From contig NZ_QNHG01000008.1 in assembly GCF_003290025.1 (NCBI RefSeq), positions 35,754 to 94,449 on the forward strand: a stretch of DNA of 58,696 bases, written 5' to 3'. Origin of the DNA: Pseudogemmobacter bohemicus (GTDB taxonomy: Bacteria > Pseudomonadota > Alphaproteobacteria > Rhodobacterales > Rhodobacteraceae). Positions 1 through 10,527 of this stretch are shown piece after piece. Below the pieces are notes generated by a model. The model worked only from the letters and a program-made list of their open reading frames with translations, made no database searches and was not told where the DNA came from. A program made the position numbers and the translations under genes. How positions within the stretch are numbered: position 1 is the first letter of the stretch; each line of letters begins with the position of its first letter.

Positions 1-341
1 GGTCAATTGAGAAGAACCTGCCTGATGTGGAGGCGAAAGCGAAAGAGTATGTCGCAGAGTTAAAGCAAGAGTCCGTGTCATCGCTTGCCGAATACGTCAT
101 GAAGCGTAAGCTGGTTCTCGACGTGTTCGAAGAAAGTTTAAAATTTAAGCCTGATACCGACCAAGAATCCGAATATGAAGACGTTCTCCACGACATAATC
201 TGCCCTTTGAAATCCACTTCCTCGGATTTGGACTATGACGACCACAATTTGTGGATCGTAGACGATCGGCTGGCGTTCTACTCGTATTTCAATTCTGTCC
301 GAATGCACCCTCATGGCAAGATTGGGAAGCTGACGCGGTAA
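1..341 (+). pseudogene. C-terminal fragment of a GHKL-type ATP-binding protein
   Basis: The reading frame is open from the window edge, so the gene begins outside it. A GTG at 27 lies in frame but need not be the start. Around residues 65-85 the text reads LHDIICPLKSTSSDLDYDDHN and then LWIVDDRLAFYSYF. From memory this matches the tail of large ATP-binding proteins with a histidine-kinase/HSP90-like ATPase domain (pattern HNLW-[IL]-[IV]-D-[DE]-RL). After the FNSV near 300 the family-like text stops and the frame ends at TAA 341, so the 3' end appears cut by a rearrangement. Function is unknown; such proteins are often found on mobile elements. Family assignment rests on pattern memory only. 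Confidence 0.5.
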
Positions 342-752
342 AAAACGAGATCGACCGGCAGCTTTGGGCCGCCTCTTTGGTCGCGCGATCATTGAGCAAT
401 GCCATGTTGCTGAGTACTTCAGCAGCGGTGAAGCGCCCGGTGCTATAAGGTGGTCCAACTGAAGCATTGAGCGGATTTTGGCGTCTCCCGGCATAGCCGG
501 GACCGGGCTCAGGTCCTGGCGGACGGAAGCCGGCGTCGCCGTCTTCCCCCTTTCGGGCATAGATCCCTGACGCAGGACCCGCCAGAGGCGGGGTCCGCCG
601 AGTGATGTGCCGCGGCGATCGCGGCGAGGCTACGGGCCTGTCCGGCTCAGCGTGAGAGGTCGAGAGGGGGCCGGAACGGGCAGGTTCCGGGCGGTTGAGA
701 GAGAGCGCTGTCCGGGGCCGTCCCGCGCTCTGCTCTCCCGAGGATCTTCCCG
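342..752. other. Non-coding junction between two truncated genes
   Basis: No convincing gene is seen on either strand. A minus-strand open stretch around 289-470 (reading SVGPPYSTGRFTAAEVL and onward) has protein-like composition but no start and no recognised family. It may be a remnant of a lost element. The last ~200 bases are the GC-rich leader of the following gene. Confidence 0.4.
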
Positions 753-3329
753 ATGAACGACCTGTCCCCCGCGACCACGGCGCAAGCGCCGGTCGCGCGC
801 ACTCCTGTTCTGTCCGCGCCCTGCATTCTGGCTGCAGCGCAGGCGCTTCTCCCGCATCTCGAACGCGGCCAGCGCATCGACAGCACGATGCTGCGCGGTG
901 CCATGGAAACCGCTTTCGGCGCCTCAGACGCTTCCGGCCTCTGGGACTGGAAAGACGCCTACGAGGCCTGCGAAGTCGCCACGATACTGTTCCTGCGCAA
1001 GTTTGGCCGTGTGCTGTTCCGCAAAGCGGAAGCGCCGGAGGCGCGTCTCGCGGCGCTGACGAAGATCGCGGCCCTTCTGCCGAGCCATACAAGGCGCTCT
1101 GAGGAGAGCCAGGCGCTGCAGCAGTTCAGCACGCCTCTTCCGCTCGCACTTGCGGCCCTCACCTCTGCGGCGATCACCCCCGCGGATGTCGTGCTCGAGC
1201 CTTCGGCCGGCACCGGCCTGATGGCAATCTTTGCCGACATCGCCGGCGGCAGCCTCGCGCTCAACGAACTGGCCGCGACCCGCGCGGATCTCCTTTCCGC
1301 CCTCTTTCCGGCCCTGCCTGTCACCCGGTTCGATGCCGCGCAAATCCACGACCATCTCGATGCCGGAGTGGTGCCATCAGTGGTGCTGATGAACCCGCCC
1401 TTCTCGGTGCTGGCCAATGTGACAACCCGCGTGGCCGATTCTGCTTCCCGCCATATCGTTTCTGCTCTGGCGCGGCTCGCCCCTGGTGGGCGGTTGGTGG
1501 CGATCACCGGCGCGGGCTTCGGACCTGACGCACCGGCCTGGCGCGAGACCTTCATCCGGCTGCAAGAGCATGGCCGCGTGGTGTTCACGGCGGCCGTGGA
1601 TGGCGCCGTCTATGCAAAGCACGGCACCACGTTCGACACCCGGCTGACCGTGATCGATAAGATCCCGGCCGAGGATCCTTCCTCCTTCCCGGCCTCTTCG
1701 GGCATCGCGCCCGATGTCGCGACGCTGCTCGGTTGGGTCACCGCCCAGGTGCCGCCGCGCGCAATCGTCGATCTGCCCCGGCCACCGGCACCAACAGCAC
1801 CGGCCGCCGCCCGCACGGTGCGCTCCTATCTTGCTCGGGTCGGTGCAGCCCAGCCCGCTCGGCTTACGTTGAGCAGTCCCAACGCCGTCGAACTCGCGTA
1901 TGAGACGCTGGACTGGGCGCCCCCCGAAGCCGCGCGGCTCTCGGACGCGATCTATGAAGAATACGCCCTACAGGTGATCCGTATTCCCGGTACGGCCCCG
2001 CATCCGACCAAACTTGTGCAATCCGCTGCCATGGCCTCGGTCGCGCCACCCCGTCCTTCCTACCGGCCCCTTCTGCCCGCTGACATCTGCGCACGTCTCT
2101 CGGACGCGCAGCTCGAGACGGTGATCTATGCCGGCGAGGCGCACAGCGACCATCTCGCGGGCAACTGGACGTTGGACGAGACGCTGGACACGATCAGTGC
2201 TGCGGCCGCAGATGCTTCCGGCGCTGTCCGCTTCCGGCGAGGGTTCATGCTGGGCGATGGCACGGGCGCGGGCAAGGGGCGGCAATCGGCCGGGATCATC
2301 CTCGACAACTGGCTGCGCGGACGCCGCAAGGCGGTCTGGATCTCCAAATCCGACAAGCTGATTGAGGACGCGCAGCGCGACTGGTCGGCGCTCGGCCAGG
2401 AGAAGCTGCTGATCACGCCGCTTTCTCGCTTCGCGCAGGGCAAGGCGATCACCCTGTCGGAAGGCATCCTGTTCACCACCTATGCGACGCTGCGCTCGGA
2501 TGATCGGGGGGAGAAGGTCTCGCGGGTTCGCCAGATCGTGGACTGGCTGGGATCGGATTTCGACGGGGTGATCATCTTCGATGAAAGCCACGCGATGCAG
2601 AACGCCGCCGGTGGCAAGGGCGAGCGCGGCGACGTGGCTGCCTCGCAGCAGGGCAGGGCGGGTCTGCGGCTACAGCACGCGCTGCCCGATGCGCGCGTGG
2701 TCTATGTCTCCGCAACCGGGGCGACGACGGTGCACAATCTCGCTTATGCGCAGCGCCTTGGCCTCTGGGGCGGTGCAGACTTCCCGTTTGCGACCCGGGC
2801 CGAGTTCGTCGAGGCGATCGAGGCCGGCGGTGTCGCGGCCATGGAGGTGCTGGCGCGCGATATGCGCTCGCTCGGCCTCTACACTGCGCGGTCGCTCTCC
2901 TATGACGGGGTCGAATACGAGCTGATCGAGCACCAGCTGACCGCGGAGCAGCGTCGGGTCTATGATTCTTATGCCGGGGCCTTCGCAGTCATTCATAACA
3001 ATCTCGACGCGGCAATGGAGGCGGCGAACATCACCGGCTCGGATGGCACGCTGAACCGTCAGGCCAAATCCGCAGCGCGTTCGGCCTTCGAGAGCACCAA
3101 ACAGCGCTTCTTCGGCCATCTGCTGACTTCGATGAAGACGCCGACCCTGCTTCGCTCGATCACGGAAGATCTGGAAGCGGGCCATGCCGCCGTCATCCAG
3201 ATCGTCTCGACCGGCGAGGCGCTGATGGAACGGCGGCTGGCCGAGATCCCGACCGAGGAATGGAATGACCTGAACACGGACCTGTCGCCTCGCGAGTATG
3301 TATTATCCGGAGTTCCGGATAAGACATAA
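753..3329 (+). pseudogene. Strawberry-notch-type methylase/helicase, 3'-truncated
   Basis: ATG 753 follows a GAGGA about nine bases upstream. The N-terminal third carries a methyltransferase-like segment: EPSAGTGLMA near residue 150 and the NPPF adenine-methylase motif near 213. A superfamily-2 helicase core follows, with the P-loop GDGTGAGKGRQSA near 501 and the DESH Walker B near 608. This matches plasmid- and phage-borne strawberry-notch family proteins, which are usually about 1,400 residues. Here the family-like text ends at SPREYVL (about 3303) and 10 unrelated codons lead to TAA 3329, so the C-terminal helicase half is missing. The break coincides with the palindrome that starts the recombinase module. 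Probably a DNA-processing gene of a former conjugative element. Confidence 0.75.
3303..3322. repeat. Perfect 20-bp palindrome at recombinase-module boundary
   Basis: TTATCCGGA-GT-TCCGGATAA is a perfect 9-bp inverted repeat with a 2-bp centre. It lies exactly where the upstream helicase gene loses its family sequence and ~130 bp before the first tyrosine recombinase. Paired inverted arms with a short spacer are what tyrosine recombinases bind, so this is a candidate crossover or end site. The partner site at the other end is not visible, as that end appears deleted. Confidence 0.55.
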
Positions 3330-3452
3330 TATGCCGCGTCCGCGTTATGCAGAGCGCGGCGCTTCAACTCGTTGATATGCTGTTTCATTTTGGGATCTCC
3401 GCTTGGCATAATCATGATGCCTCTGCTCTCAACCGCAGAAGGACACCCCGAT

Positions 3453-4985
3453 ATGACCTCCCCCTCCAACTCTCACCCCGGCGGCACGACAGCCGCCGGA
3501 GCTGTTACCGGCCAAGCACTTGTTTCCGGTTATCTTGCGGATAATCCAAACTTGTCCGCAGGCGCCCTCAGCGCGGCCCGGCATTTTCTGAGGTGGGTCA
3601 CAGATCGACAAATCAAGATCACCGAACTTGATGTGGCGACTATCGATCGTTTTGCGCGGCACCGCTGCCGGTGCGGCCGCTATAGCGCCGCGCAGTTGCG
3701 CGACCCGAGTTACATCACCGAGGCCCGGAGGTTTCTTCGCTATCTGGAAGACACCGGCCATGTGTCCATTCCGGACGAGGTTGCCCGGCTTGGCCCGCAT
3801 TTGGCCGGCTTTTCAGCGAACCTTGTTGGCCAAGGCTACAGTAAGGTCACCTTCAGCTCCCGCATGAGCCAGGCGCGGCATTTTGCGGAATGGGCTCTGC
3901 AGCGACGTATCCCGGCCATCCATATCGATGACGATCTAATCGCGCAGTTTGCCCATCACGACTGCCAATGTGGGATCAAGACCAAACGCGGCAAGCGGGT
4001 CGAAGGCACCGGTACGAAGGATCGCTGCCGTGGTGCGCGTGCCTTCGTGGCTTTCCTCAGAGCAGAAGGATTGATCCCGGTGGCGAAGGCCACTGAAGTC
4101 TTAGCCGATCCACGCCTCGCTGATTTTGCCACTTGGATGCGCCGAGAGCGCGGTGCCACGTCCGAGACGATCCGGCGCTATCAGCAAGAGTTGGGCCGCT
4201 GGCTGATGAAGCTTGGATCGGAACCGCAGGCGTTCACCGCGACAGCCGTCCGCTTAATCGTTCTGGATCAAGGCGAGGACCGCTCCCGATCGTCAGTCCG
4301 CATGACGATAACAGTATTGCGCACATTTTTGCGTTTCATGATCGGCCAGGGACATTGTGCCCCGTCGCTGCTTCATGCAGTGCCGTCAGGGGTGCGACGC
4401 AGGCTTTCCGACGTCCCAAAGACGATCCCGGCTTCGACCATTGAAGAGATCGTCGCGTCCTGCGGCACAGGCACAGCCGTTGAGGTGCGGGACCGCGCCA
4501 TCATCCTGCTTCTCGCGCGGATGGCCCTGCGGGCTGGCGATATCTGGAAACTCCGCCTCACCGACATCGACTGGCGCGCGAGCAGATTGCGATTGCACGG
4601 TAAAAGCCGACGCGGGATGTTCATGCCTTTGCCGCAGGACGTCGGCGACGCGCTGCTCGCCTATATCGAGAACGCACGCCCGATGGTTGCATCCGATCGG
4701 GTCTTCTTGCGCGTCCAAGCCCCTTTCACCCCCTTTCGCTCATCGGCAGAGATCGCCGGTATCGTCTCTCGCGTCCTATCCCGCGCCGGCCTCGTCGGTC
4801 TGCCGACCGGCGCGCATGTGTTTCGACATTCGCTGGCTTCGACTTGGCTGCGCAGTGGGGCGGAACTGGATCAGATCGGGGCCGCGCTGCGCCATGCTTC
4901 TCGCGACACAACCGCAATCTACGCCAAGGTCGATATCGACATGCTGGGATCTGTGGCCCAGCCTTGGCCGGGGTGCGCAGCATGA
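3453..4985 (+). CDS. Tyrosine recombinase, first of a recombinase pair
   Basis: A 510-residue tyrosine-type site-specific recombinase counted from ATG 3453 (MTSPSNS), preceded by AAGGACA. An in-frame ATG at 3372 is less likely. The N-terminal half holds two helical SAM-like arm-binding regions with unusual Cys pairs (RHRCRCGRYS; HHDCQCGIK followed by DRC). The C-terminal catalytic domain shows ALRAGDIWKLRL (first Arg), HVFRHSLAS (H-x-x-R) and a tyrosine in RDTTAIYAKV. All catalytic residues expected are present, so it is probably active if its partners are supplied. It overlaps the next recombinase by four bases (ATGA), indicating translational coupling, as in multi-recombinase (RIT/Tn554-like) elements. 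Confidence 0.85.
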   Translation: MTSPSNSHPGGTTAAGAVTGQALVSGYLADNPNLSAGALSAARHFLRWVTDRQIKITELDVATIDRFARHRCRCGRYSAAQLRDPSYITEARRFLRYLEDTGHVSIPDEVARLGPHLAGFSANLVGQGYSKVTFSSRMSQARHFAEWALQRRIPAIHIDDDLIAQFAHHDCQCGIKTKRGKRVEGTGTKDRCRGARAFVAFLRAEGLIPVAKATEVLADPRLADFATWMRRERGATSETIRRYQQELGRWLMKLGSEPQAFTATAVRLIVLDQGEDRSRSSVRMTITVLRTFLRFMIGQGHCAPSLLHAVPSGVRRRLSDVPKTIPASTIEEIVASCGTGTAVEVRDRAIILLLARMALRAGDIWKLRLTDIDWRASRLRLHGKSRRGMFMPLPQDVGDALLAYIENARPMVASDRVFLRVQAPFTPFRSSAEIAGIVSRVLSRAGLVGLPTGAHVFRHSLASTWLRSGAELDQIGAALRHASRDTTAIYAKVDIDMLGSVAQPWPGCAA

Positions 4986-5602
4986 TGCATCGTCATGTCG
5001 ACCGCTACATCAACCTGCACCGCGCCCTCGGGAAGAGGTTTACCAAACACGAGAAGTCCTTGCGCGAGTTCGCCGCTTTTGCTGCTGACCGGTCTGATCT
5101 GCATGTAACCGCGGCACTAATCCTCGAGTGGGCGGGCAGCGCGGCTACGCCCAATTCAGCGAAAGACCGATATGATCAGGCTCGCGCCTTCGCGATGTTC
5201 CTGCATGCAGAGGACGTGCAGCATGAGGTTCCAGTCGCGGGATTATTCGGTCGGTCAAGACGCCGCCGACCCGCTCCCCACATTCTGTCGCAGGACCAGA
5301 TCAATGGCATCCTGGCCGAGGCGCTGCAGGTTCCAGGACTGTCCCCAATCAGCCCTCATACCTATCACACGCTGTTCGGATTGCTGGCCTCAACAGGTCT
5401 GCGCATCTCAGAAGCATTGTCCCTGCGTTGCGATGACCTGACGGAAGACGGTCTGATGATCCGCAAGGGCAAATTCGGCAAGAGCCGCCAGGTTCCTCTT
5501 CATTCCTCGACCCGTGCAGCGTTGGAGCGCTATCTCGAGCGGCGGCGCATCGTCCGCGATGCCATACGGGCGCGCAGCTGCGTTCCCAGCTTACCTATCT
5601 GA
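4982..5602 (+). pseudogene. Second tyrosine recombinase, 3'-truncated
   Basis: Starts at ATG 4982 inside the stop of the previous gene. The arm-binding region is followed by LLASTGLRISEALSLRCDDL (first catalytic Arg) and the beta-hairpin Lys region IRKGKFGKSRQVPLHSS. The sequence then reaches LERYLERRR (~5550) and changes into unrelated codons, ending at TGA 5602. The H-x-x-R box and the tyrosine nucleophile are missing, so the product cannot be catalytic. The break coincides with the point where relaxase sequence begins in another frame. A deletion that fused the recombinase module to the transfer genes is the simplest explanation; any third recombinase would have been lost with it. Confidence 0.75.
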
Positions 5603-7767
5603 CCACCAAATCTAGTTTCATTCTCGATTCCCGTGGCACCCATGACGGCAAGAAGGTGCTTTCGCCCGCTGAGATCGAGCGTGTGGCGCGGCGCTTCGAG
5701 AACCAGTGGAACGAACGCCACAGTCCGAAGCTTGGTCACACCTCGCATCTTCTGATGGCCTTCCCCATCGGCACCCGCGCCGCCGAGGTTCGCGAGATCA
5801 CACGTGAGATCTGTGAGCGGTTCTTCGAAGGCGACGGGGCGCAGTTCGACTATATCGCCGCGATCCATGAAGACCGCGCCCATCCCCATGCGCATATCGT
5901 GCTGAACCGCCGCAGCAAGGACGGTGAAATGTTCTTCCTCGGGAAGGATCATCACTTCAATTACGATGTTTTCCGCGAAGCGATGGTCGAGGCGGCCGAG
6001 CGTCACGGATTGCGTCTCGAGGCCACGCGGAGGCTGGACCGGGGTGTGCTCACCCGTGCGGCCAGCGACGTCGAAATCCGCAAGGCGGAACAGGAGGGCA
6101 GGGTGCCGGTGGAGCGACATCGCACCGGCGCCGACCTGGACCACGCCATTGCCGAGGTTGCGCGCAATGCCGCGATCTATCGGGGTCTCGCCGCCGAGGC
6201 CTCGCGTTCGAACTTCCACGATGTTGCAGAAGCCCTGTGCCGGGCCGGGGATGTGCTTGCCCGGGGTGATCGTATCAAGTCAGACGGAGTGTTGTATATG
6301 AGTGATGATAGCGCCCAATTCGACGAGTTGATCGACCGGTTCTCGCAGAACATCCGCCAGATCGAGGGGCTGATCGAGCGAGCCCCGGCAACCGAACGCC
6401 CGGTGATCGAGCGCAAACTGACCGATGTGCTGCGCGAGGTCTCGCATCTGCGCCCGCTCGGGGAGCGGTCTGACAGTCTGCATGAACCCGCGTCCCGTGA
6501 CGGGATCTATGCCGCCCCGAACCTGGTGGAAGCCCATCGCGGTCAGCTCGATGATCCGGGCCTCAAATCCCGTATTGCCGAGGCCGTGCGCGGGAGCGGC
6601 ATCGACAGCGATGCGGTTCTGGCCCGGATGCGCGAGGGTGCGGGCAATGCCGCGCTGGAGCAGCAATGGCTGGCGCAGGATCTGCGGGCCATTGCGAAGG
6701 AGGAGCAGCTTGATCTGCGCGACACCGCGCAGCGCGATCACGCGGTCGACCGCCTTGAGGCGGTTCATGGCAAGCTGGGCGATGTGCTGACTGAGGCCCG
6801 TGTCCTGCGCGCCGTTGAGGAGGTGGAGAGGGAAGGGCCGGAAAGGGAAGAGGGGGCGCGGCGGTCGGAGATTTCCGCTCATCGCGTTTCGGCTGACAAC
6901 GTGGCGGCCCGCAGCGAGCCGGACATCTTCGACCCGGCCGAGCGTCAGGAGTTCCGCGCCTTGGTCAGCCAGTTCACGCGGACGGATTTCAGCTATCCCT
7001 ACTCCGATGATCCGCGCGCCCGGCGCGATGGCGAAAAGCAGGTGGCTGAGGCGAAAGAGGCCTTCGATCGCTTTGCTGAGCGCTCGCCGCAGCATGCCGA
7101 ACTGGCAACCATGGCCTGGGAAAAGGCCACCGATGTCATGCAGTCACCGGCGACCGGCGTTCGGGCCGCACATCGAACCCTCCATGCCGGAGATATGGAC
7201 CTCGCGCAGCGTGATCCATCGATCCGGCTCGGTCCGATCACTGAGGAAGTTCGCGAGATGGCGCGCTTCCGGGCCGAAACCCCACAGGACCAGATCCGCG
7301 ATGCCGTCAGCCGGGAAATCAACCAACTGCATGCCGAAGGCGCATCCCGCGCCCAAATCAGCGAGAAGATCGCCGAGGTTGAGGACAGCGCCCGCCAGGC
7401 TCATGCGGAACGCCGCTCTCTCGACGTGACAGCGCCCCAACTGGCCTCCGCCTTGCGCCAGGCTGCCGATGGTAAGGTCGATCTGGCCTCTGACACGGCG
7501 CAGCAACGCTTTGTCGAACAGGTCAATGACCGCCTGACGCCAGCCGAAATCAATGATCTGCATCGCGGCGACGCCAAAGTGCTGGACCGGCTCACCCCAA
7601 ATGCGCTGGAACAGCTGCAGCTGGCGCGGGCCTATCTCGAGGCCAGGGATGTTCATGCCAATGATCCGGCGATGGACCGGGTGCTCGACCGGATCGTGGA
7701 AGAGCGCCATGGCGAGGACCTGAGGCATTCCCTCTCCCATGGCGAGAAGGGGATCACCCATGGATAA
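5575..7767 (+). pseudogene. VirD2-like relaxase, 5'-truncated
   Basis: The frame is relaxase-like from about 5575. RSQLTYLTTKSS contains a tyrosine (codon 5596-5598) that aligns with VirD2 Tyr29 (QLEYLSRKG). RGTHDGKK follows, then the metal-binding box HEDRAHPHAHIVLNRR (~5868-5915). A long hydrophilic, Arg/Glu-rich tail runs to TAA 7767. No ATG, GTG or TTG exists in this frame between the upstream in-frame stop (TGA 5434) and GTG 5656, and GTG 5656 lies downstream of the tyrosine. A product started there (703 aa) would lack the nicking residue. The N-terminal ~25 residues were lost at the junction with the recombinase gene. The stop overlaps virD4 by eight bases, an original operon. Confidence 0.75.
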
Positions 7768-9706
7768 GGGCCGTATGCTTCTTGGCGCCGTGGTTCTGAC
7801 CCTGCTCGGGTTTGCCATCGGCTATGTGCTGGCGACGATCTATTTTTCTGTCCAGTATGCCTATTCGACGCGCAGCTTCGATCTCACCCTGCTGGCGCGG
7901 AACTGGCTTGGGCTGAGAACATCGGCTCCGCAGGATTTCCTCTGGGTGAATGGCATCATCCTCGGGACCGGCCTCGCGGCCCTCCTCCTGACCGCAACCA
8001 TGCTGGGCGATGCGCTGACCAGCTTCGGCACCACCCATTGGCAGAGCCGGGCCGAGATGAAGCGAAACGGCTTCTTTGCCGGGCCGGGCGCGGGTTTCTT
8101 GCTTGGCAAAATGGGCTCCCCGAAGTCGAAAAAGCCTTTCATCGTCTCGCGCACCTTTCCGCATGCCCTGGTCGTGGCCCCGACTGGTCGCGGCAAGGGC
8201 GTGGGCTTCGTGATCCCGAACCTTCTGACCTATCGCGGCTCGGCCGTGGTCCTTGACGTCAAGGGCGAGAATTTCCGCGAGACCTCACGCTTCAGGGCGT
8301 CCACCGGGGACAAAGTATTCCGCTTTGCGCCAACGGACTGGGAGCGGCCAACGCATCGCTACAATCCGCTGGCCCGGATCGCCGCCCTGAAAAACCCCGA
8401 CCGCCAGCAGATGGAGCTGAAGCTGACCGCCAAACTGTTTCTGCAGACCGACAACGAGAAGCTCAGTGGCCTGCTCGCCGGCGGGATCGACCTCTTCGTT
8501 GCGGCCGGGCTGTTGGCCTTCGAGCGCGGCAACCCGACCATCGGCGAGATCTACCGCATCACCGCCTCGGGCGGGAACAAGCAGTTGGAGTTCATGAAGC
8601 GGGCAGAGGAGGTGAAGAACCCCTCGGCAAAGCTGATCTTCGAGCGCATGGCCTCGACCAACAATGACACGCTGACCTCCTACCTCTCTCTTCTGATGAC
8701 CTCCGGGCTCGATACCTGGGACAATCGGGCGATCGATGCGGCCACGGCGACCTCGGATTTTTCCTTCCGGGACATCCGCCGCCAGCCGCATGCGATCTAT
8801 CTGGTGGTGGAATCCGAGATGGTCGGGCCACTGGCCCCCCTGATCCGGCTGTTCTTCTCGGATCTGATTGCCTCGCTGCAGGCCGCGGAGCCGGGGAAGG
8901 ACGAACCCTGGCCGGTGATGATCATGCTCGATGAGTTCGACCGGCTGGGGAAGATGCCGATCGTGGCCGAGAGCATCAAGACGCTGCGCTCTTATGGCGG
9001 CAACCTCGCCATCGTCACCCAGACTATTCCGGCGCTGGACGAGATCTATGGCGAGAATACCCGCCGCTCCCTGCAAGGCGGCGCCGGGGTGAAACTCTAT
9101 CTGACCCCATCTGACCAGAAGACCATCGAAGAGCTGAGCCAGGCTGTTGGCAAGACGACAAAGCGGGTGGTCACTCGGTCCCGCTCGGTGGGTCGCAACC
9201 CTTTCGAGGGGCGCAGCGTGACCGAGCGGACCGAAGAAACACCGCTCCTCAACGAGGACGAGGCACGCCGGCTAAACCTAGACGAGGTGATCCTGGTGAT
9301 CGATGCCCAGATGCCGATCCGGGCGTGGCGCATCAAATACTATGAGGATCCGGCACTGAAGGTGATCCACGCAGGGCAGTCGGGGAGCCATCCCTATCCC
9401 GATGCCGAGAAGCGGCAGTACGAGGCGCGTCTGAAGGAGACCGAGGAAACCGTCGAACGTTTGTCGCGGGCGTTGAGCGCGGTTGCTGGGGCTCCGGGGA
9501 AGAAGGCCCGAAAACGCGCGTCCGCGCCGGTGCCCGCTGCACCGCGACTGCGCGCGCCCTTGCGCCGCGAGACCGCTTCCACTCCGCCCGAGCCGATCCG
9601 GATCGATCTCACGGCGCTCGGGACGGTTCGAGAGGGGCGACAGGCCGTGGAAGCCGCCGTGCTGAAAACGGCAGGAATCCTCGCGCAACATGCGCCCGGG
9701 GCATGA
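7760..9706 (+). CDS. virD4: Type IV coupling protein VirD4/TraG
   Basis: 648 residues from ATG 7760, which overlaps the end of the relaxase. Two N-terminal membrane segments (LGAVVLTLLGFAIGYVLATI and GIILGTGLAALLLTATMLG) precede the cytoplasmic ATPase. Walker A is APTGRGKGVGF near residue 139 and Walker B is MIMLDEFDRLGKMP near 386. Family motifs VVLDVKGENF and NLAIVTQTIPALDEIYG are also present. The protein would link a relaxosome to the type IV secretion channel. Length is normal and no defect is seen. The C-terminal ~90 residues are basic and proline/alanine-rich, as in alphaproteobacterial TraG variants. The channel genes lie 28 kb away on the other strand, so the transfer region is split. 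Confidence 0.92.
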   Translation: MDKGRMLLGAVVLTLLGFAIGYVLATIYFSVQYAYSTRSFDLTLLARNWLGLRTSAPQDFLWVNGIILGTGLAALLLTATMLGDALTSFGTTHWQSRAEMKRNGFFAGPGAGFLLGKMGSPKSKKPFIVSRTFPHALVVAPTGRGKGVGFVIPNLLTYRGSAVVLDVKGENFRETSRFRASTGDKVFRFAPTDWERPTHRYNPLARIAALKNPDRQQMELKLTAKLFLQTDNEKLSGLLAGGIDLFVAAGLLAFERGNPTIGEIYRITASGGNKQLEFMKRAEEVKNPSAKLIFERMASTNNDTLTSYLSLLMTSGLDTWDNRAIDAATATSDFSFRDIRRQPHAIYLVVESEMVGPLAPLIRLFFSDLIASLQAAEPGKDEPWPVMIMLDEFDRLGKMPIVAESIKTLRSYGGNLAIVTQTIPALDEIYGENTRRSLQGGAGVKLYLTPSDQKTIEELSQAVGKTTKRVVTRSRSVGRNPFEGRSVTERTEETPLLNEDEARRLNLDEVILVIDAQMPIRAWRIKYYEDPALKVIHAGQSGSHPYPDAEKRQYEARLKETEETVERLSRALSAVAGAPGKKARKRASAPVPAAPRLRAPLRRETASTPPEPIRIDLTALGTVREGRQAVEAAVLKTAGILAQHAPGA

Positions 9707-9751
9707 CAGGCCGCGGGCTATGTGTACCGCTCCGCCCCGAAGCATCATAGG

Positions 9752-10186
9752 TCACCCCGGAAGCTGGCGTTGCTCCAGCGTCTCGTCGTCGCCGTCAGAG
9801 TTCATGGCATCGGCGATCAGATGATCGACCGTCTCGTTGAAATAGCGGGTGAGTTCCCGGTGCAGCGTCCGGAACTCTTCGGCGACCAACCGCTCGAACT
9901 CGGCTTGCCGCACCCGGACCATGACGGTGGTGCGGCGCTGCCTCGGATAACGGTAGGGCTTGACCCCGTGTTTGCGGCACAGCGCCACGAAAATCCGCAC
10001 CGACCAGATGTCGGGGAGGGTATACTGCAACTCGGTTTCCGGCTCGCTGGCAGAGGCTGACGCCAGTTTCGCCTGCAGGCGGTCCCGCGCGGCGCCTGCT
10101 GCGGCACGCTCACCTGCCGTCGCGCCGCGCGCGAACAGGGCTTCCAGCTTGGCGAGTTTCTCTCGGATGTCACCGTTTGCGGCCAT
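9752..10186 (-). CDS. DUF2786-like transfer-region protein
   Basis: 144 residues from ATG 10186, chosen because AGGAG sits seven bases upstream; the frame stays open further up. The N-terminal REKLAKLEALFARGATAGER and following AAGAARDRL resemble the DUF2786 helical motif (KI..LL..A...GAT..EA..A). The middle part (PDIWSVRIFVALCRKHGVKPYRYPRQRRTTV) is basic and may contact nucleic acid. It lies convergent to virD4, a place where such proteins are common on Rhodobacteraceae plasmids. The function is not known; a regulatory or nucleic-acid-binding role is inference. Confidence 0.65.
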   Translation of the reverse strand: MAANGDIREKLAKLEALFARGATAGERAAAGAARDRLQAKLASASASEPETELQYTLPDIWSVRIFVALCRKHGVKPYRYPRQRRTTVMVRVRQAEFERLVAEEFRTLHRELTRYFNETVDHLIADAMNSDGDDETLEQRQLPG

Positions 10187-10362
10187 GGGCGGCTCCTTCC
10201 ACTTACCGGTCATCAACGCCAGACCCGGTGTAGCGTCAAGGCATGCAAGCTGCTCAGGCAGAATGCCTTTATCCGCTGGAGAGGCTGTGGCAGTCTCCGT
10301 GCGTGGCCGGGGAGAACAGGTTGGCGCGCAAACCATCACATCCATGGGCGTTTCGGGCTGGT

Positions 10363-10527
10363 ATGCGCGCAGGGGCCTTCAGCTGGCACGGGACAGCGAA
10401 AGCCGTTGAGCGCCTGAAGGCGGCCAGTTCAGAGATCCGGGCCTTGAACCGCAGCGATCCGGTGGCCGCCGCCGAGGGAGTTATCGTCCTGGCCGAGAGA
10501 ATTTGGCCGGCCTTTGAACATATCGAT
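10363..10527 (+). pseudogene. 5' part of a gene split by the IS1380 unit
   Basis: Reads MRAGAFSWHGTAKAVERL onward to WPAFEHID, then is cut by the IS1380 end at 10528. Joining codon GAT 10525-10527 to ACC 15134 restores one continuous frame with text EHID-TSSGALGTAV. This agrees with my recollection of a widespread ~400-residue helical family whose members begin with GAFSWHGTA and continue through SSGALG. The start is uncertain: ATG 10363 fits the family start, but the frame is open from 10243. The function of the family is unknown. Confidence 0.7.
10523..10527. repeat. Target-site duplication, left copy (TCGAT)
   Basis: TCGAT (ATCGAT if extended by one base) directly precedes IS1380 copy 1 and recurs at 15129-15133, where the disrupted reading frame resumes. 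A five-base duplication is the known size for ISEcp1, a member of the IS1380 family. Confidence 0.65.
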
